From contig JAFLCY010000001.1 in assembly GCA_017303485.1 (NCBI GenBank), forward strand, positions 62,001-126,000: 64,000 nucleotides of DNA, read 5' to 3'. Below, in pieces: positions 27,762 to 36,557 of the stretch; the stretch's first letter is position 1; the number at the start of each line of letters is the position of its first letter. The stretch is from Rhodobacterales bacterium. Its GTDB lineage: Bacteria > Pseudomonadota > Alphaproteobacteria > Rhodobacterales > Rhodobacteraceae. The notes below the pieces were generated by a model that was not told the DNA's origin, did not search any database, and was given only the letters and a program-made list of their open reading frames with translations. The position numbers and the translations under genes are program-made.

Positions 27762-28097
27762 ATGGCCGGGATTTCGGTCCATGCTGTCGACATCGCGGCG
27801 GGTTGCCCGGCGGCTGGGCTGCGGGTCGATCTCTTTAGAATTGCGGCAGACGCGCGGGTCGCGCTGCTGCACGGCGGCATCACCGATGCTGCGGGTATGC
27901 TCACGATACCAGGCGAAATTCACGGCCGGTTCGAGGCAGTCTTCCACCTTGGTGACTATCTGCGCACCACGGGACATGGCGGAGAGATCTTCCAGGAACG
28001 ATTGGTCTTCGCATTCGGGATCGACAAGCCCGGCAGACATCATCACCTACCGCTGAAGTTCACCGCCTTTGGCTGTTCGCTGTTCCTGACGCATTGA
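27762..28097 (+). CDS. Degenerate transthyretin-like protein (HIU hydrolase paralogue B)
   Basis: 111 residues starting MAGISVHAVDIAAGCPAAGL, clearly related to the preceding gene. Histidines remain (SVHAVD; RHHHLPLKF) but the arginine position is methionine (DAAGMLTIP) and the C-terminus CSLFLTH lacks YRGS entirely. ATG 27762 is one base after the previous stop. The adjacent pair might form a heterotetramer, since transthyretin-like proteins place the active site at subunit interfaces. Function unassigned. Confidence 0.78.
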   Translation: MAGISVHAVDIAAGCPAAGLRVDLFRIAADARVALLHGGITDAAGMLTIPGEIHGRFEAVFHLGDYLRTTGHGGEIFQERLVFAFGIDKPGRHHHLPLKFTAFGCSLFLTH

Positions 28098-28120
28098 GCG
28101 CAGGCTGCGGGCGCGCCTTC

Positions 28121-28606
28121 TCAGTCCCAGAAACCCTCGTGTCCCTTCATGATCTCGGCTTCCAGTTCGGCAAAGGGACCGCGAACCTCGACCTTGCGTC
28201 GGCCGGCGTCGAAGACCGTGCGGCACGGCAAGTCCATCGTCAGATTTTCGGGGTGATCGCCGGTCAGAATGCCAAGCCGACGCTCGGTCATTCCAAAGAC
28301 CACCGTGCCAATTCCGGCCCAATAGGCAGAGCCTGCGCACATGCAGCAAGGCTCGACCGACGTGTAAAGCGCGCAACTTGCAAGGAAATCGGGGGAATAG
28401 GCCTTTGCTGCGGCCCGAGCAAGGTTGGTTTCGGCATGGCCGGGGCCGCCGTCCGTCGGGAAGGCATTCTCGGATTCAAGCAGGATCTTTCCACCCGGCC
28501 CGACCAGAATTGAGCCGAAAGGATGTGCCCCGTTCGCCCGCGCCCGCGCAGCAACCCGGATCGTTTCGCGCAACAAGGCCAAATCCTGTTCTTTCTGGCT
28601 CGCCAT
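28121..28606 (-). CDS. Nucleoside/nucleobase deaminase (CDA fold, guanine deaminase-like)
   Basis: 161-residue zinc-dependent deaminase: ligands in GHAETNLARA (HAE, about residue 66-68) and EPCCMCAG (PCxxC, about 95-99). Similar short CDA-fold enzymes deaminate guanine or cytosine. ATG 28606 (MASQKEQDLALL) has AGGGAGGA seven bases upstream; the longer frame begins with TTG. Convergent with paralogue B, divergent from xdhA with an operator pair between. Role: probably guanine to xanthine, feeding XdhAB. A close paralogue is at 45028. Confidence 0.87.
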   Translation of the reverse strand: MASQKEQDLALLRETIRVAARARANGAHPFGSILVGPGGKILLESENAFPTDGGPGHAETNLARAAAKAYSPDFLASCALYTSVEPCCMCAGSAYWAGIGTVVFGMTERRLGILTGDHPENLTMDLPCRTVFDAGRRKVEVRGPFAELEAEIMKGHEGFWD

Positions 28607-28636
28607 CAAATCCTCCCTCAAAGCGGGTCAAGTTTT

Positions 28637-28666
28637 TGTAGACAACTGCATATTATATTGCGCACA
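28637..28666. promoter_or_regulatory. Paired palindromic operator between deaminase and xdhA
   Basis: Cores TGTAGACA (28637-28644) and TGCGCACA (28659-28666), centres 22 bp apart, in the 122-base divergent region. Both sites have flanking T/A extensions (TTTGTAGACAA; ATTGCGCACAATAA), the best matches in the set. Confidence 0.8.
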
Positions 28667-28728
28667 ATAATCGAATCCGCAAGCGACCTGTGCGTCGGCT
28701 GCCCGACTATTGAAGCAAAGGACAAGTC

Positions 28729-30171
28729 ATGCCCAAGCGCAACGTCATTCGGTTCGTTCTGAACGGCGAACTGGTCGAGTTGCGGGATGCTGCACCAACG
28801 ATGACCGTTCTCGAGTTCCTGCGAGAAACGCGGCATATGCCGGGCACCAAGGAAGGCTGCGGCGAAGGCGATTGCGGCGCCTGCACCGTGGCGCTTGGTC
28901 GGCTGGAGAATGGACTGGTCCAGTATCGCGCCGTCAATGCCTGCATTCAGTTCCTGCCTACACTGGATGGATGCAGCCTGCTGACCGTCGAGGGGATCCG
29001 GCAACCGGGTGGGATTCTGCATCCCGTGCAGACCGAAATGGTGCGACGCCACGGCTCGCAATGCGGCTTCTGCACACCCGGTTTCATCATGTCGATGTAT
29101 GTGCTTTGGCGCAGCGGCGGAAACCCTTCGGTCGATGAGATTGCCGAGGCGCTTGCCGGCAATCTTTGTCGTTGCACGGGATATGGTCCGATAGTAGCCG
29201 CGATGGAGGCGGCTTTGGACCAGCCGGCCCTTCTGGCCGTCGAAGGGCAGATCGCCGCGCTGCTTGAAACCATCCGACCTCGGACAGAGCTGTATATCAG
29301 TTCCCCGGAAGGAATTTTTCACGCTCCGCTGACACTTGGGAGCCTTGCGAAAGCCGTGGCGGCCGCGCCCCAGGCGATCGTTCTGGCGGGCGGCACGGAT
29401 GTGGGTCTCTGGGTCACAAAGCAGAACCGGAAACTGGCGCATGTCATCTATACCGGACAGGTCGCCGAGCTGCTTGAGACACGGACATCGACCGACGCGC
29501 ACCATATCGGTGCTGCCGTTCGCTACTGCGACCTGCCGCCGGCATTGCTGGAGGATTATCCCGATTTTGCTTCGGTGCTGTCGCGGATCGGATCGCGGCA
29601 GATCCGCAACCTCGGTACGGTGGGCGGCAACATTGCCAACGGTTCTCCGATCGGGGACACGCCGCCGATGTTGATCGCCATGGGTGCGTGGCTGAAGCTG
29701 CGCCATGGAGACCGACAGCGCGAGATTGCGCTTGAAGACTATTTCATCGCCTATGGCAAACAAGACCGTGCGCCGGGCGAGATTGTCGAGGCAGTGATAA
29801 TTCCGCGCCCGAACCCGGACTGGCGCTTCTCGGCCTACAAACTCTCGAAGCGGTTCGACCAGGATATCTCGGCCGTTTGTGGCGCATTCAACATGAAGAT
29901 CAGCAACGGCCGGGTCGAAGAGGCGCGCATTGCCTTTGGAGGCATGGCCGCAACCCCGAAACGGGCAATGGCCACGGAGGCCGCTTTGCGCGGCCATCGC
30001 TGGATAGCCGAAACGGTCGAGGCTGCCTCGTCAGCGCTCGATCAGGATTTTGCGCCCATTTCCGACATGCGTGCGAGCGCGGCCTATCGGCAGGAGGCGG
30101 CGCAGAACCTGTTGCGCAAGGTACATGCCGAAAGCGTGCTGCCTAGGGCAGAGACACGGATCAGGGTCTGA
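28729..30171 (+). CDS. xdhA: Xanthine dehydrogenase small subunit (2Fe-2S and FAD)
   Basis: 480 residues. The N-terminal plant-type ferredoxin cluster [15 protein letters not shown] lies near residues 44-58, the second cluster in [15 protein letters not shown] and [14 protein letters not shown] near 105-155. The FAD domain follows ([38 protein letters not shown]). AAAGGA precedes the ATG. Passes electrons from the molybdenum subunit encoded downstream to NAD. No xdhC maturation gene is seen in the window. Confidence 0.95.
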   Translation: MPKRNVIRFVLNGELVELRDAAPTMTVLEFLRETRHMPGTKEGCGEGDCGACTVALGRLENGLVQYRAVNACIQFLPTLDGCSLLTVEGIRQPGGILHPVQTEMVRRHGSQCGFCTPGFIMSMYVLWRSGGNPSVDEIAEALAGNLCRCTGYGPIVAAMEAALDQPALLAVEGQIAALLETIRPRTELYISSPEGIFHAPLTLGSLAKAVAAAPQAIVLAGGTDVGLWVTKQNRKLAHVIYTGQVAELLETRTSTDAHHIGAAVRYCDLPPALLEDYPDFASVLSRIGSRQIRNLGTVGGNIANGSPIGDTPPMLIAMGAWLKLRHGDRQREIALEDYFIAYGKQDRAPGEIVEAVIIPRPNPDWRFSAYKLSKRFDQDISAVCGAFNMKISNGRVEEARIAFGGMAATPKRAMATEAALRGHRWIAETVEAASSALDQDFAPISDMRASAAYRQEAAQNLLRKVHAESVLPRAETRIRV

Positions 30172-30187
30172 TCGGGAAAGGAACGAC

Positions 30188-32527
30188 ATGTCCGGGAACC
30201 CCATCCGAGCAGAACGCACTGCTGCCATATCCGGCGGGATTCGCAGCCGTCTTGAGCATGAGAGCAGCGAAAAGCACGTCACCGGAAGCGCCGTCTATCT
30301 GGATGACATGCCAGAGCCGGCCGGCGTCCTGCATCTTTACCCCTGCCTCAGCCGGCATGCCTATGCGCGGATCGCCCGGCTGGACCTCAGCCGGGTTGTT
30401 GCCGCGCCCGGCGTGCGGGCGGTCTTGACCGCTGCGGATGTGCCCGGGACCAACGATTTCAGCCACGGCGCCGTGGGAGACGACCGAATCTTTTCGGACC
30501 GGCTGGTCGAATATGCCGGGCAGGTGATCTTTGTCGTGGCTGCCGATACACGGGCCGCAGCGCGCGATGCTGTCGCGCTGGCCGAAATCGACTATGAGGA
30601 ACTGCCCGCGATCTTGGATGTCGATGCCGCCCGTGCCGCCGGCAGCCGCCATCTGGAACCGCGCCAGATGAAGCGTGGAGACAGCGCAGCTGCCATCTCG
30701 GCGGCACCCCTGCAACTGTCAGGCCGCGTCTCGAATGGCGGGCAGGAGCACTTCTATCTGGAAACCCAGATCGCACTTGCCCTGCCCAGGGAAGACGGGG
30801 ACGTACATATCCATTCCTCGACCCAGGACCCCAGCGCGGTGCAGTCCATCGTTGCCCGGATTCTTGGCAAGCCGGCCAATTGCGTGACCGTAGAAGTCAG
30901 ACGCCTGGGCGGTGGATTTGGCGGCAAGGAAACCGTCGCCACCCAGTTCGCCGCCATTGCGGCGCTTGTTGCACACAAGACCGGTCGGCCGGCAAAGATC
31001 CGGCTGGACCGCGACGACGACATGAAGGTCACTGGCAAACGCCACGAAATCCACGCCGACTATCGCGTCGGATTCGATGACAGCGGCCGGGTCCTTGGCA
31101 TCGAATTTGATATCCACGGGGCTTGTGGCAACTCGCTTGACCAGTCGGTCCCCGTCATCAACCGTGCCGCATTCCACGCCGACAATTGCTATTATTTCGC
31201 GGATTTCACAGCGACGTGCCACTACTGGAAGACCCATATCGTCAGTGCGGTCGCATTCCGCGGCTTCGGTACTCCGCAAGGGATGCTTATGGTCGAGCGG
31301 GTGATGGACCGGATCGCCCGCTTTCTGGGGCTGGACCCACTGGCCGTCCGGATGGCGAATCTTTACGGATCGGACAGTCGCAACACGACGCCATTTGGCG
31401 CTTTCGTCGGCAACAACCTTCTGGGCCGGATCGTGCCGGATCTGGTTGCCTCGTCCGAGTATCACGCCCGGCGGCGGGAGATCGCCGCTTTCAACACCGG
31501 CTCTCCGATCCTGAAGAAGGGTCTTGCGCTGATGCCGATCAAGTACGGCGTCGGGTTTGGGGTCAATTTCCTCAATCAGGGCGGCGCGCTTCTGCATCTG
31601 TACGCCGACGGTTCGCTGCACATCAACCATGGCGGGGTCGAGATGGGCCAAGGCCTGCACACCAAGGTTGCGCAGGTGGTGGCCGAGGAATTGCAGGTCG
31701 ATGTCGACCGGATCCGTGTTTCGGCAACAACGACCGAAAAGGTCCCGAACACGATGGCCACGGCGGCTTCGTCGGGCACGGATATCAACGCGGCGGCGGC
31801 CCGTCATGCGGCGCAGAAGGTCCGTCGGCGGCTGACAGAGTTTCTCTGTGGCGAATATTCCGTGCCCGTCGAGCAGGTCGTGTTCCTGCCCAATCATGTG
31901 CGCGTCGGCAATCAGGAGATGACCTTCGACGAACTGGCCGAGCGGGCCTATATGGCGCGGGTCTCGCTATCGGCGACAGGTCACTACAAGTCCCCGAAGA
32001 ACGACTATGACCCGGTGGCCCTGACCGGCCGGCCCCACCGCTACTACGTTTACGGCGCGGCGGTGGCCGAGGTTGTGATTGATGCGCTCACTGGCGAAAA
32101 TGCGGTGACTCGCGTCGACATCCTGCATGATGTTGGCGAGTCGCTGAACCCGGCCCTGGATTTCGGCCAGCTCGAGGGTGGTTTCATTCAGGGTATGGGC
32201 TGGATGACCACCGAGGAGCTGGTTTGGGACAATGCCGGGCATCTGCGCACCCATGCCCCATCGACCTACAAGATTCCGGCCTGCGCGGACCGCCCGAAGG
32301 ACATGCGGATGGCCTTTGTCGAGGGCACGGGCGAGCTTGCGGATTCCGTCTTTCATTCAAAGGCAATCGGCGAACCGCCGCTTTGTCTGGCGCTGGTGGT
32401 TCTGGCCGCGATGTCCGACGCGGTTGCCAGCGCGCTTGGGCCGGGCGATTTCGTCGGGCTGAATGCACCGGCTACGGCAGAAAACATCCTGATGACGCTG
32501 AAACGGGGGCGGTCGGCGACGGGCTGA
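30188..32527 (+). CDS. xdhB: Xanthine dehydrogenase molybdenum subunit
   Basis: 779 residues. Oxidises hypoxanthine/xanthine to urate. Seen: LEHESSEKHVTGSAVYLDDM at the start, RLGGGFGGKETVATQFAAIA near 240, AFRGFGTPQGMLMVERVM near 355, GVEMGQGLHTKVAQV near 480 and the active-site glutamate motif SKAIGEPPLCLAL near 722. ATG 30188 (MSGNPIRAE) follows AAAGGA and begins 16 bases after xdhA. Longer in-frame sequence upstream overlaps xdhA and lacks a ribosome site. Confidence 0.95.
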   Translation: MSGNPIRAERTAAISGGIRSRLEHESSEKHVTGSAVYLDDMPEPAGVLHLYPCLSRHAYARIARLDLSRVVAAPGVRAVLTAADVPGTNDFSHGAVGDDRIFSDRLVEYAGQVIFVVAADTRAAARDAVALAEIDYEELPAILDVDAARAAGSRHLEPRQMKRGDSAAAISAAPLQLSGRVSNGGQEHFYLETQIALALPREDGDVHIHSSTQDPSAVQSIVARILGKPANCVTVEVRRLGGGFGGKETVATQFAAIAALVAHKTGRPAKIRLDRDDDMKVTGKRHEIHADYRVGFDDSGRVLGIEFDIHGACGNSLDQSVPVINRAAFHADNCYYFADFTATCHYWKTHIVSAVAFRGFGTPQGMLMVERVMDRIARFLGLDPLAVRMANLYGSDSRNTTPFGAFVGNNLLGRIVPDLVASSEYHARRREIAAFNTGSPILKKGLALMPIKYGVGFGVNFLNQGGALLHLYADGSLHINHGGVEMGQGLHTKVAQVVAEELQVDVDRIRVSATTTEKVPNTMATAASSGTDINAAAARHAAQKVRRRLTEFLCGEYSVPVEQVVFLPNHVRVGNQEMTFDELAERAYMARVSLSATGHYKSPKNDYDPVALTGRPHRYYVYGAAVAEVVIDALTGENAVTRVDILHDVGESLNPALDFGQLEGGFIQGMGWMTTEELVWDNAGHLRTHAPSTYKIPACADRPKDMRMAFVEGTGELADSVFHSKAIGEPPLCLALVVLAAMSDAVASALGPGDFVGLNAPATAENILMTLKRGRSATG

Positions 32528-32552
32528 TCCCTTCTCCTTGGACTGCAACGAA

Positions 32553-32579
32553 AAACGGCCGCCCGACGGGCGGCCGTTT
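32553..32579. terminator. Bidirectional terminator between xdhB and the BMP protein gene
   Basis: Perfect 12-bp stem AAACGGCCGCCC / GGGCGGCCGTTT, 3-base loop, A-run on one side and T-run on the other, between convergent genes ending at 32527 and 32603. Confidence 0.9.
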
Positions 32580-32602
32580 CCCGTTCATAGGGTCCGACCC
32601 GC

Positions 32603-33625
32603 TCAGTCTGAAGCAGGCAGCGACATGTCCAGTTCGACCGTCAGCGAGCCATCGAGGATTGCCGCGCGTGCGGCATTGACCTGCTCTTTCACTTCAGCCG
32701 GGATCTTGTCTTCAAAGTTGTGATACGGGGCAAGATCGCCGCTGCCCTGCGCCATTGTGAACCAGACCGCCTCTTCTGGCGCAGCATAGGGCTCGCCGGT
32801 GTCCTGCTTCTTCTTCCATTCGTCGATCACATAGTTGATGTGCGGTTGCCAGTTGACCATGGTGCTGGTGGGAATGACATCAGGTGCGATCGAGCTGCTG
32901 TCGATGTAGTTGCCGATGCACAGCACGGAACGCTCGATACAGGTCTGGAAGGATTCGCCAAGCTGCAGGATCAAATCCGCGCCGGCGGCGATCTGGGCAT
33001 TGGCGGCTTCAGCGGCCTTGGCGGGATCGTACCAGCTTTCGATGAATGTAACCGAAACCTTGGCGTCGGAGTTCACCGATTTCACCCCGGCCCGGAAGCC
33101 ATTGATCTGGTCGTTCACATCATCGGCCGGGAACAGGCCCACGACGCCGATTTTGCCCGTCTTGGTCATCCCTGCGGCAAGGATGCCGGCAAGATAGGCC
33201 GGTTCGTGCAGGTGCATGTAGATCAGATAGGAGTTTCCGCCCAATGGACGGTTGCCCGCCCCGACCGTGACGAACATCGTGTCGGGATATCTGTCCTTCA
33301 GTTCTTCCACTTCATCCGAGTAAGAGGTGTGCGCCCAGATGATCGGATACTCGCCCGACTCGGCATATTCCTCAAGCACCGTCAGGCTTTTGTCGCCGTA
33401 CACGTTCTCGGTGTAGGCGAGATCAAGTTCGATGCCATGGGGCTTCTCGGCCTTGACCGCATTGAAGGAGTCGATCCATGCCTTTACCCAGGCGTTCTCA
33501 AGACCGGTCGGGAAGACCGCTGCGAATTTCAGCGTCTTCTCGTCCTGAGCCTGTGCGGCCATTGCAGAAAAACCGATCACGGCGCCCACGGCGAGAGATC
33601 TTGCAAGCTTGAAACACCTTAGCAT
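32603..33625 (-). CDS. BMP family ABC transporter substrate-binding protein (purine/nucleoside type)
   Basis: 340-residue periplasmic protein of the BMP/PnrA family. Signal peptide from MLRCFKLARSLAVGAVIGFS to about AAQAQ. Family stretches: LKFAAVFPTGLENAWVKAWI, YPDTMFVTVGAGNRPLGGNS, GVVGLFPADDVNDQINGFRA and FIESWYDPAKAAEAANAQIA. ATG 33625 has AGGAG six bases upstream. It should deliver a purine or nucleoside to the permease/ATPase set at 35605-39142. A close paralogue is at 48852. Confidence 0.92.
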   Translation of the reverse strand: MLRCFKLARSLAVGAVIGFSAMAAQAQDEKTLKFAAVFPTGLENAWVKAWIDSFNAVKAEKPHGIELDLAYTENVYGDKSLTVLEEYAESGEYPIIWAHTSYSDEVEELKDRYPDTMFVTVGAGNRPLGGNSYLIYMHLHEPAYLAGILAAGMTKTGKIGVVGLFPADDVNDQINGFRAGVKSVNSDAKVSVTFIESWYDPAKAAEAANAQIAAGADLILQLGESFQTCIERSVLCIGNYIDSSSIAPDVIPTSTMVNWQPHINYVIDEWKKKQDTGEPYAAPEEAVWFTMAQGSGDLAPYHNFEDKIPAEVKEQVNAARAAILDGSLTVELDMSLPASD

Positions 33626-33706
33626 TCTTTTCTCCTGTTGCTTTGTTATGATCGTGGTTGTGGAACTGATGTTCTTTCTGCTTTCCTTTACATTCCAGAC
33701 AGTTAT

Positions 33707-33736
33707 CGCGCACAAATCGCTAGTGTCCTATGTGCA
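33707..33736. promoter_or_regulatory. Paired palindromic operator (weaker) upstream of the BMP protein gene
   Basis: CGCGCACA (33707-33714) and TATGTGCA (33729-33736), centres 22 bp apart. Each departs from the consensus at one outer base. Lies between the ureidoglycine gene and the BMP gene, suggesting that the latter has its own promoter. Confidence 0.5.
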
Positions 33737-33745
33737 GACATGTTG

Positions 33746-34492
33746 TCACGAGGTATGCGGATCGCGGTTCCAGTTCTTGTAGATCAGGTAGCGGGCATTG
33801 GTCTTGCCGATGGCACCGAACCATTGCGGGCAATAGGGTCCCATCCAGATGATGTCGCCCTCATCCACCGGATACCACCTGTCGTCGAGCCGGTAGATGC
33901 CGCCGCCATTCAGGAACAGCAGCCCATGTTCCATGAAATGTGTCTCGACATAGGGCAGCGAGGCGCCGGGCGAAAAATCCATCACGTTGACCTCGCAGTC
34001 GAAGGCGAGAGTCTCGGGCAGCAGCTTTTTCAGCATCAGCGCCGTATCGCCCTTCATCGGTACTGCGGTCAGAGCCTTGCAATTGCCGATGTGGGGCGGC
34101 GGCGGGGTCTGGCTGGCCAGCGGCACATAGGGCCGTTCCAGCACGATCAGCCGGGCATCGGTGCTGGCGCGGATACGGTGATCGGTGTCCGCCGGAAGGA
34201 AGGCATAGCCCTCGGCCTCCATTCGGTGCGACGTTCCTGCCACCGTCAACTCGACCGTTCCGTCCAGGACGAAGAAGAAGCGCTCGATCCCCCCAAGTGG
34301 CGGCAGAGCCTTGGCACCTTCGGGCATGTGGGCGAAGAATTCGGTAAAGCGGGCGCCCATCTGCGGGGCGATCACGAAAACCAACGCAGTATCGGGCCAG
34401 TTGGGCAGCGTTGTCCGCTCATGGCTGTCGCCGCTGATCAACGCGTGATTGTCACTGAACCGCGAACGGGTCTCGCCGAACTTCTGTCTCAT
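33746..34492 (-). CDS. allE: (S)-ureidoglycine aminohydrolase
   Basis: 248-residue bicupin that releases ammonia from (S)-ureidoglycine, giving (S)-ureidoglycolate, in the allantoin pathway. Seen: GIERFFFVLDGTVELTVAG in the first cupin and a second cupin with VNVMDFSPGASLPYVETHFM, EHGLLFLNGGGIYRLDDRWY and GDIIWMGPYCPQWFGA. The second cupin holds the expected metal ligands. Start ATG 34492 overlaps the allantoinase stop as ATGA. Upstream extension to 34660 lies inside the allantoinase gene and is not credible. Confidence 0.9.
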   Translation of the reverse strand: MRQKFGETRSRFSDNHALISGDSHERTTLPNWPDTALVFVIAPQMGARFTEFFAHMPEGAKALPPLGGIERFFFVLDGTVELTVAGTSHRMEAEGYAFLPADTDHRIRASTDARLIVLERPYVPLASQTPPPPHIGNCKALTAVPMKGDTALMLKKLLPETLAFDCEVNVMDFSPGASLPYVETHFMEHGLLFLNGGGIYRLDDRWYPVDEGDIIWMGPYCPQWFGAIGKTNARYLIYKNWNRDPHTS

Positions 34493-35445
34493 AGTGGTGC
34501 CTCTGTCGTAGCAGGTGCCGATAGCGAGAGCGGATGGGTGGCACGCCAATGCCGGGCAATCTCGTCGCGGCGGCAGACCCAGACATCGGGATGCTGGCGC
34601 ACATACTGAAGAAACCGGTCGAGCGCGACAATGCGCCCCGGCCGGCCCGCGATGCGGCAATGCAGCCCAACTGACATCATGCGAGGTGTTGTTGCGCCCT
34701 CACGGTACAGCCAGTCGAAGGAATCCTTCAGATAGCTGAAGAACTGGTCGCCCGAGTTGAACCCCTGATAGCCGCCGAACTTCATGTCATTGGCGTCAAG
34801 TGTATAGGGCACCACAAGATTGGCGTTGTCGCCGATCCGTTCCCAATAGGGCAACTCGTCCGCGTAGCTGTCGGAATGATAGAGAAAGCCGCCCTCTTCA
34901 GCCACCAAACGCGCGGTCTGTGCGCTGATACGGCCGGTATACCACCCCAATGGGCGCTGGCCGCACAGGTCTCGGATAGCGGCGATGGCGCGTTTCATGT
35001 GATCGCGCTCGGTTGTCTCGTCGACCCGGTGATAGTCGATCCAGCGCCAGCCGTGGCTTGCGATTTCGTGGCCCTCGGCGGCCATCCGGCGTGCGACTTC
35101 GGGATTGCGCTCCAGCGCCATACCGACTGCAAAGCAGGTCAGCGGCAAGCCATGCGCCGCGAACAGCGACAGCAGGCGCCAGACACCGACCCGACTGCCG
35201 AATTCATAGAGTGACTCGATGGTCAGATTGCGGGTATCGGCCAGGGGTTCGGTCCCGACGATTTCGGTCAGATAGGCTTCGGAAGCTGGATCGCCATGCA
35301 GAACATTGTTTTCGCCGCCTTCCTCGTAGTTGACCACGAAGTTGAGCGCGAGGCGCGCATTGCCAGGCCATCGGGCATCGGGTGGCTGCTGGCCATAGCC
35401 TGACATGTCGCGGGGATAGGTCATCGGGACATTCATCTTGTTCAC
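34489..35445 (-). CDS. puuE: Allantoinase, polysaccharide-deacetylase family (PuuE type)
   Basis: 318-residue NodB-fold enzyme that opens allantoin to allantoate without the classical dinuclear centre. Seen: YPRDMSGYGQQPPDARWPG, FVVNYEEGGENNVLHGDPAS, GHEIASHGWRWIDYH near 132, GWYTGRISAQTARL near 168 and a C-terminal MMSVGLHCRIAGRPGR. The frame starts with GTG 35445, which has AAGGA at about five bases; ATG 35436 is the alternative. Length matches PuuE (about 308). It follows the ABC permease by 160 bases on the same strand. Confidence 0.93.
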   Translation of the reverse strand: MNKMNVPMTYPRDMSGYGQQPPDARWPGNARLALNFVVNYEEGGENNVLHGDPASEAYLTEIVGTEPLADTRNLTIESLYEFGSRVGVWRLLSLFAAHGLPLTCFAVGMALERNPEVARRMAAEGHEIASHGWRWIDYHRVDETTERDHMKRAIAAIRDLCGQRPLGWYTGRISAQTARLVAEEGGFLYHSDSYADELPYWERIGDNANLVVPYTLDANDMKFGGYQGFNSGDQFFSYLKDSFDWLYREGATTPRMMSVGLHCRIAGRPGRIVALDRFLQYVRQHPDVWVCRRDEIARHWRATHPLSLSAPATTEAPL

Positions 35446-35604
35446 TTGGTCCTTCGTGTCGCCGCCGCCCGGGTCGGCCAGCTTTCGCGTGTCGCATGCC
35501 TGGTCGCGGCCCGATCGGAGAGAGAGGTCGCTGGCAACAGCCCGCCCTGACAGGCACGGCCAAAGTATCGGGGATGGGTCGTCATCGGGCTTCGTTCCTG
35601 TCTG

Positions 35605-36555
35605 CTATCGTTCGCCCCTGAAATAGGGCATGCCAAGTCGTGCAGGCTCTTCCGAGTGGCCGCGCCGGCTTTTCAGAACCATCAGGACGATGGCCAGGAC
35701 ATAGGGCAGCGCCAGGAAGATCTGATAGGGCAATTGCACGCCGGCCCCCTGGATCTGCAGCTGAACCGCGTCGAGAAACGCGAAGACCAGCGCAGCAATA
35801 AGAATGCCGGTAGGCCGCCAGTTTCCCGCGATCACAATGACCAGTGCCAGCCAGCCCCGGCCGTTGGTGATGTCGGGCACAAAGCGGGCCGAAGAACCGA
35901 TGGTTACAAAGGCACCAGCCAGCCCGATCAGCGCGCCGCCGGCGATCACCGCGCCATACTGGCGCAGCGACACGCTCATGCCCTTGGTATCGATGACCTT
36001 GGGGTTCTCGCCAAGGCATCGGATTTCAAGCCCGTACTTCGTTCGATACAGAAAGAACCAGACCGCCGGCACCATCAGAAGCGCCACATAGGTCAGCACC
36101 TTCTGGTTGAAGAGCACCGGGCCGATATAGGGGATGTCGCTAAGGAACGGGATCGGCGCAAGCGCCATGACCTTGATCGTTGGCAGTGTCTGTTCCGCCG
36201 AGGCAAAATACGCCTTGTAGAGATAGATCGACAAACCCGCCGCCAGAAGGTTCAGCGCAAGGCCGGTGACAACCTGTTCGACCTTCAGCGTCGCCGCCAT
36301 GAAGACCATGACGAAGGACATCATCATGCCGGAGAAGACTGCCAGCCCCAGACCGAACAAGGTGGAGCCAGTCATATATGAGCCCATGAATGCCGCGAAG
36401 GCCGCCATGAGCATCGTCCCTTCGACGCCGAGATTCAGGATGCCCGCACGTTCGGTGATCAACTCACCAAGGGCGGCAAGAATCAGTGGCGTGGCGATGC
36501 GGATGGTCGCGGCCAGCACGCTGACTATGACGGTTTCTGTGAACAGGTCGCCCAT
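35605..36555 (-). CDS. Nucleoside-type ABC transporter permease, second subunit
   Basis: 316-residue membrane protein of the BMP-associated permease family. Contains the family loop ERAGILNLGVEGTMLMAAFA near residue 38, KYGLEIRCLGENPKVIDTKG near 190 and GRGWLALVIVIAGNWRPTG near 245, plus about nine hydrophobic segments. ATG 36555 starts two bases after the other permease's stop; an upstream TTG at 36573 overlaps it. Confidence 0.92.
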   Translation of the reverse strand: MGDLFTETVIVSVLAATIRIATPLILAALGELITERAGILNLGVEGTMLMAAFAAFMGSYMTGSTLFGLGLAVFSGMMMSFVMVFMAATLKVEQVVTGLALNLLAAGLSIYLYKAYFASAEQTLPTIKVMALAPIPFLSDIPYIGPVLFNQKVLTYVALLMVPAVWFFLYRTKYGLEIRCLGENPKVIDTKGMSVSLRQYGAVIAGGALIGLAGAFVTIGSSARFVPDITNGRGWLALVIVIAGNWRPTGILIAALVFAFLDAVQLQIQGAGVQLPYQIFLALPYVLAIVLMVLKSRRGHSEEPARLGMPYFRGER

Positions 36556-36557
36556 GT

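Noticed and set aside
35442..35585. A 47-codon minus-strand frame (MTTHPRYFGRACQGG...) overlapping the allantoinase start as GTGA, with AGGA upstream.
   Set aside because: Arginine/threonine-rich, no recognisable family and only a weak ribosome site; it looks like a chance open frame in GC-rich DNA, though coupling to puuE cannot be excluded.
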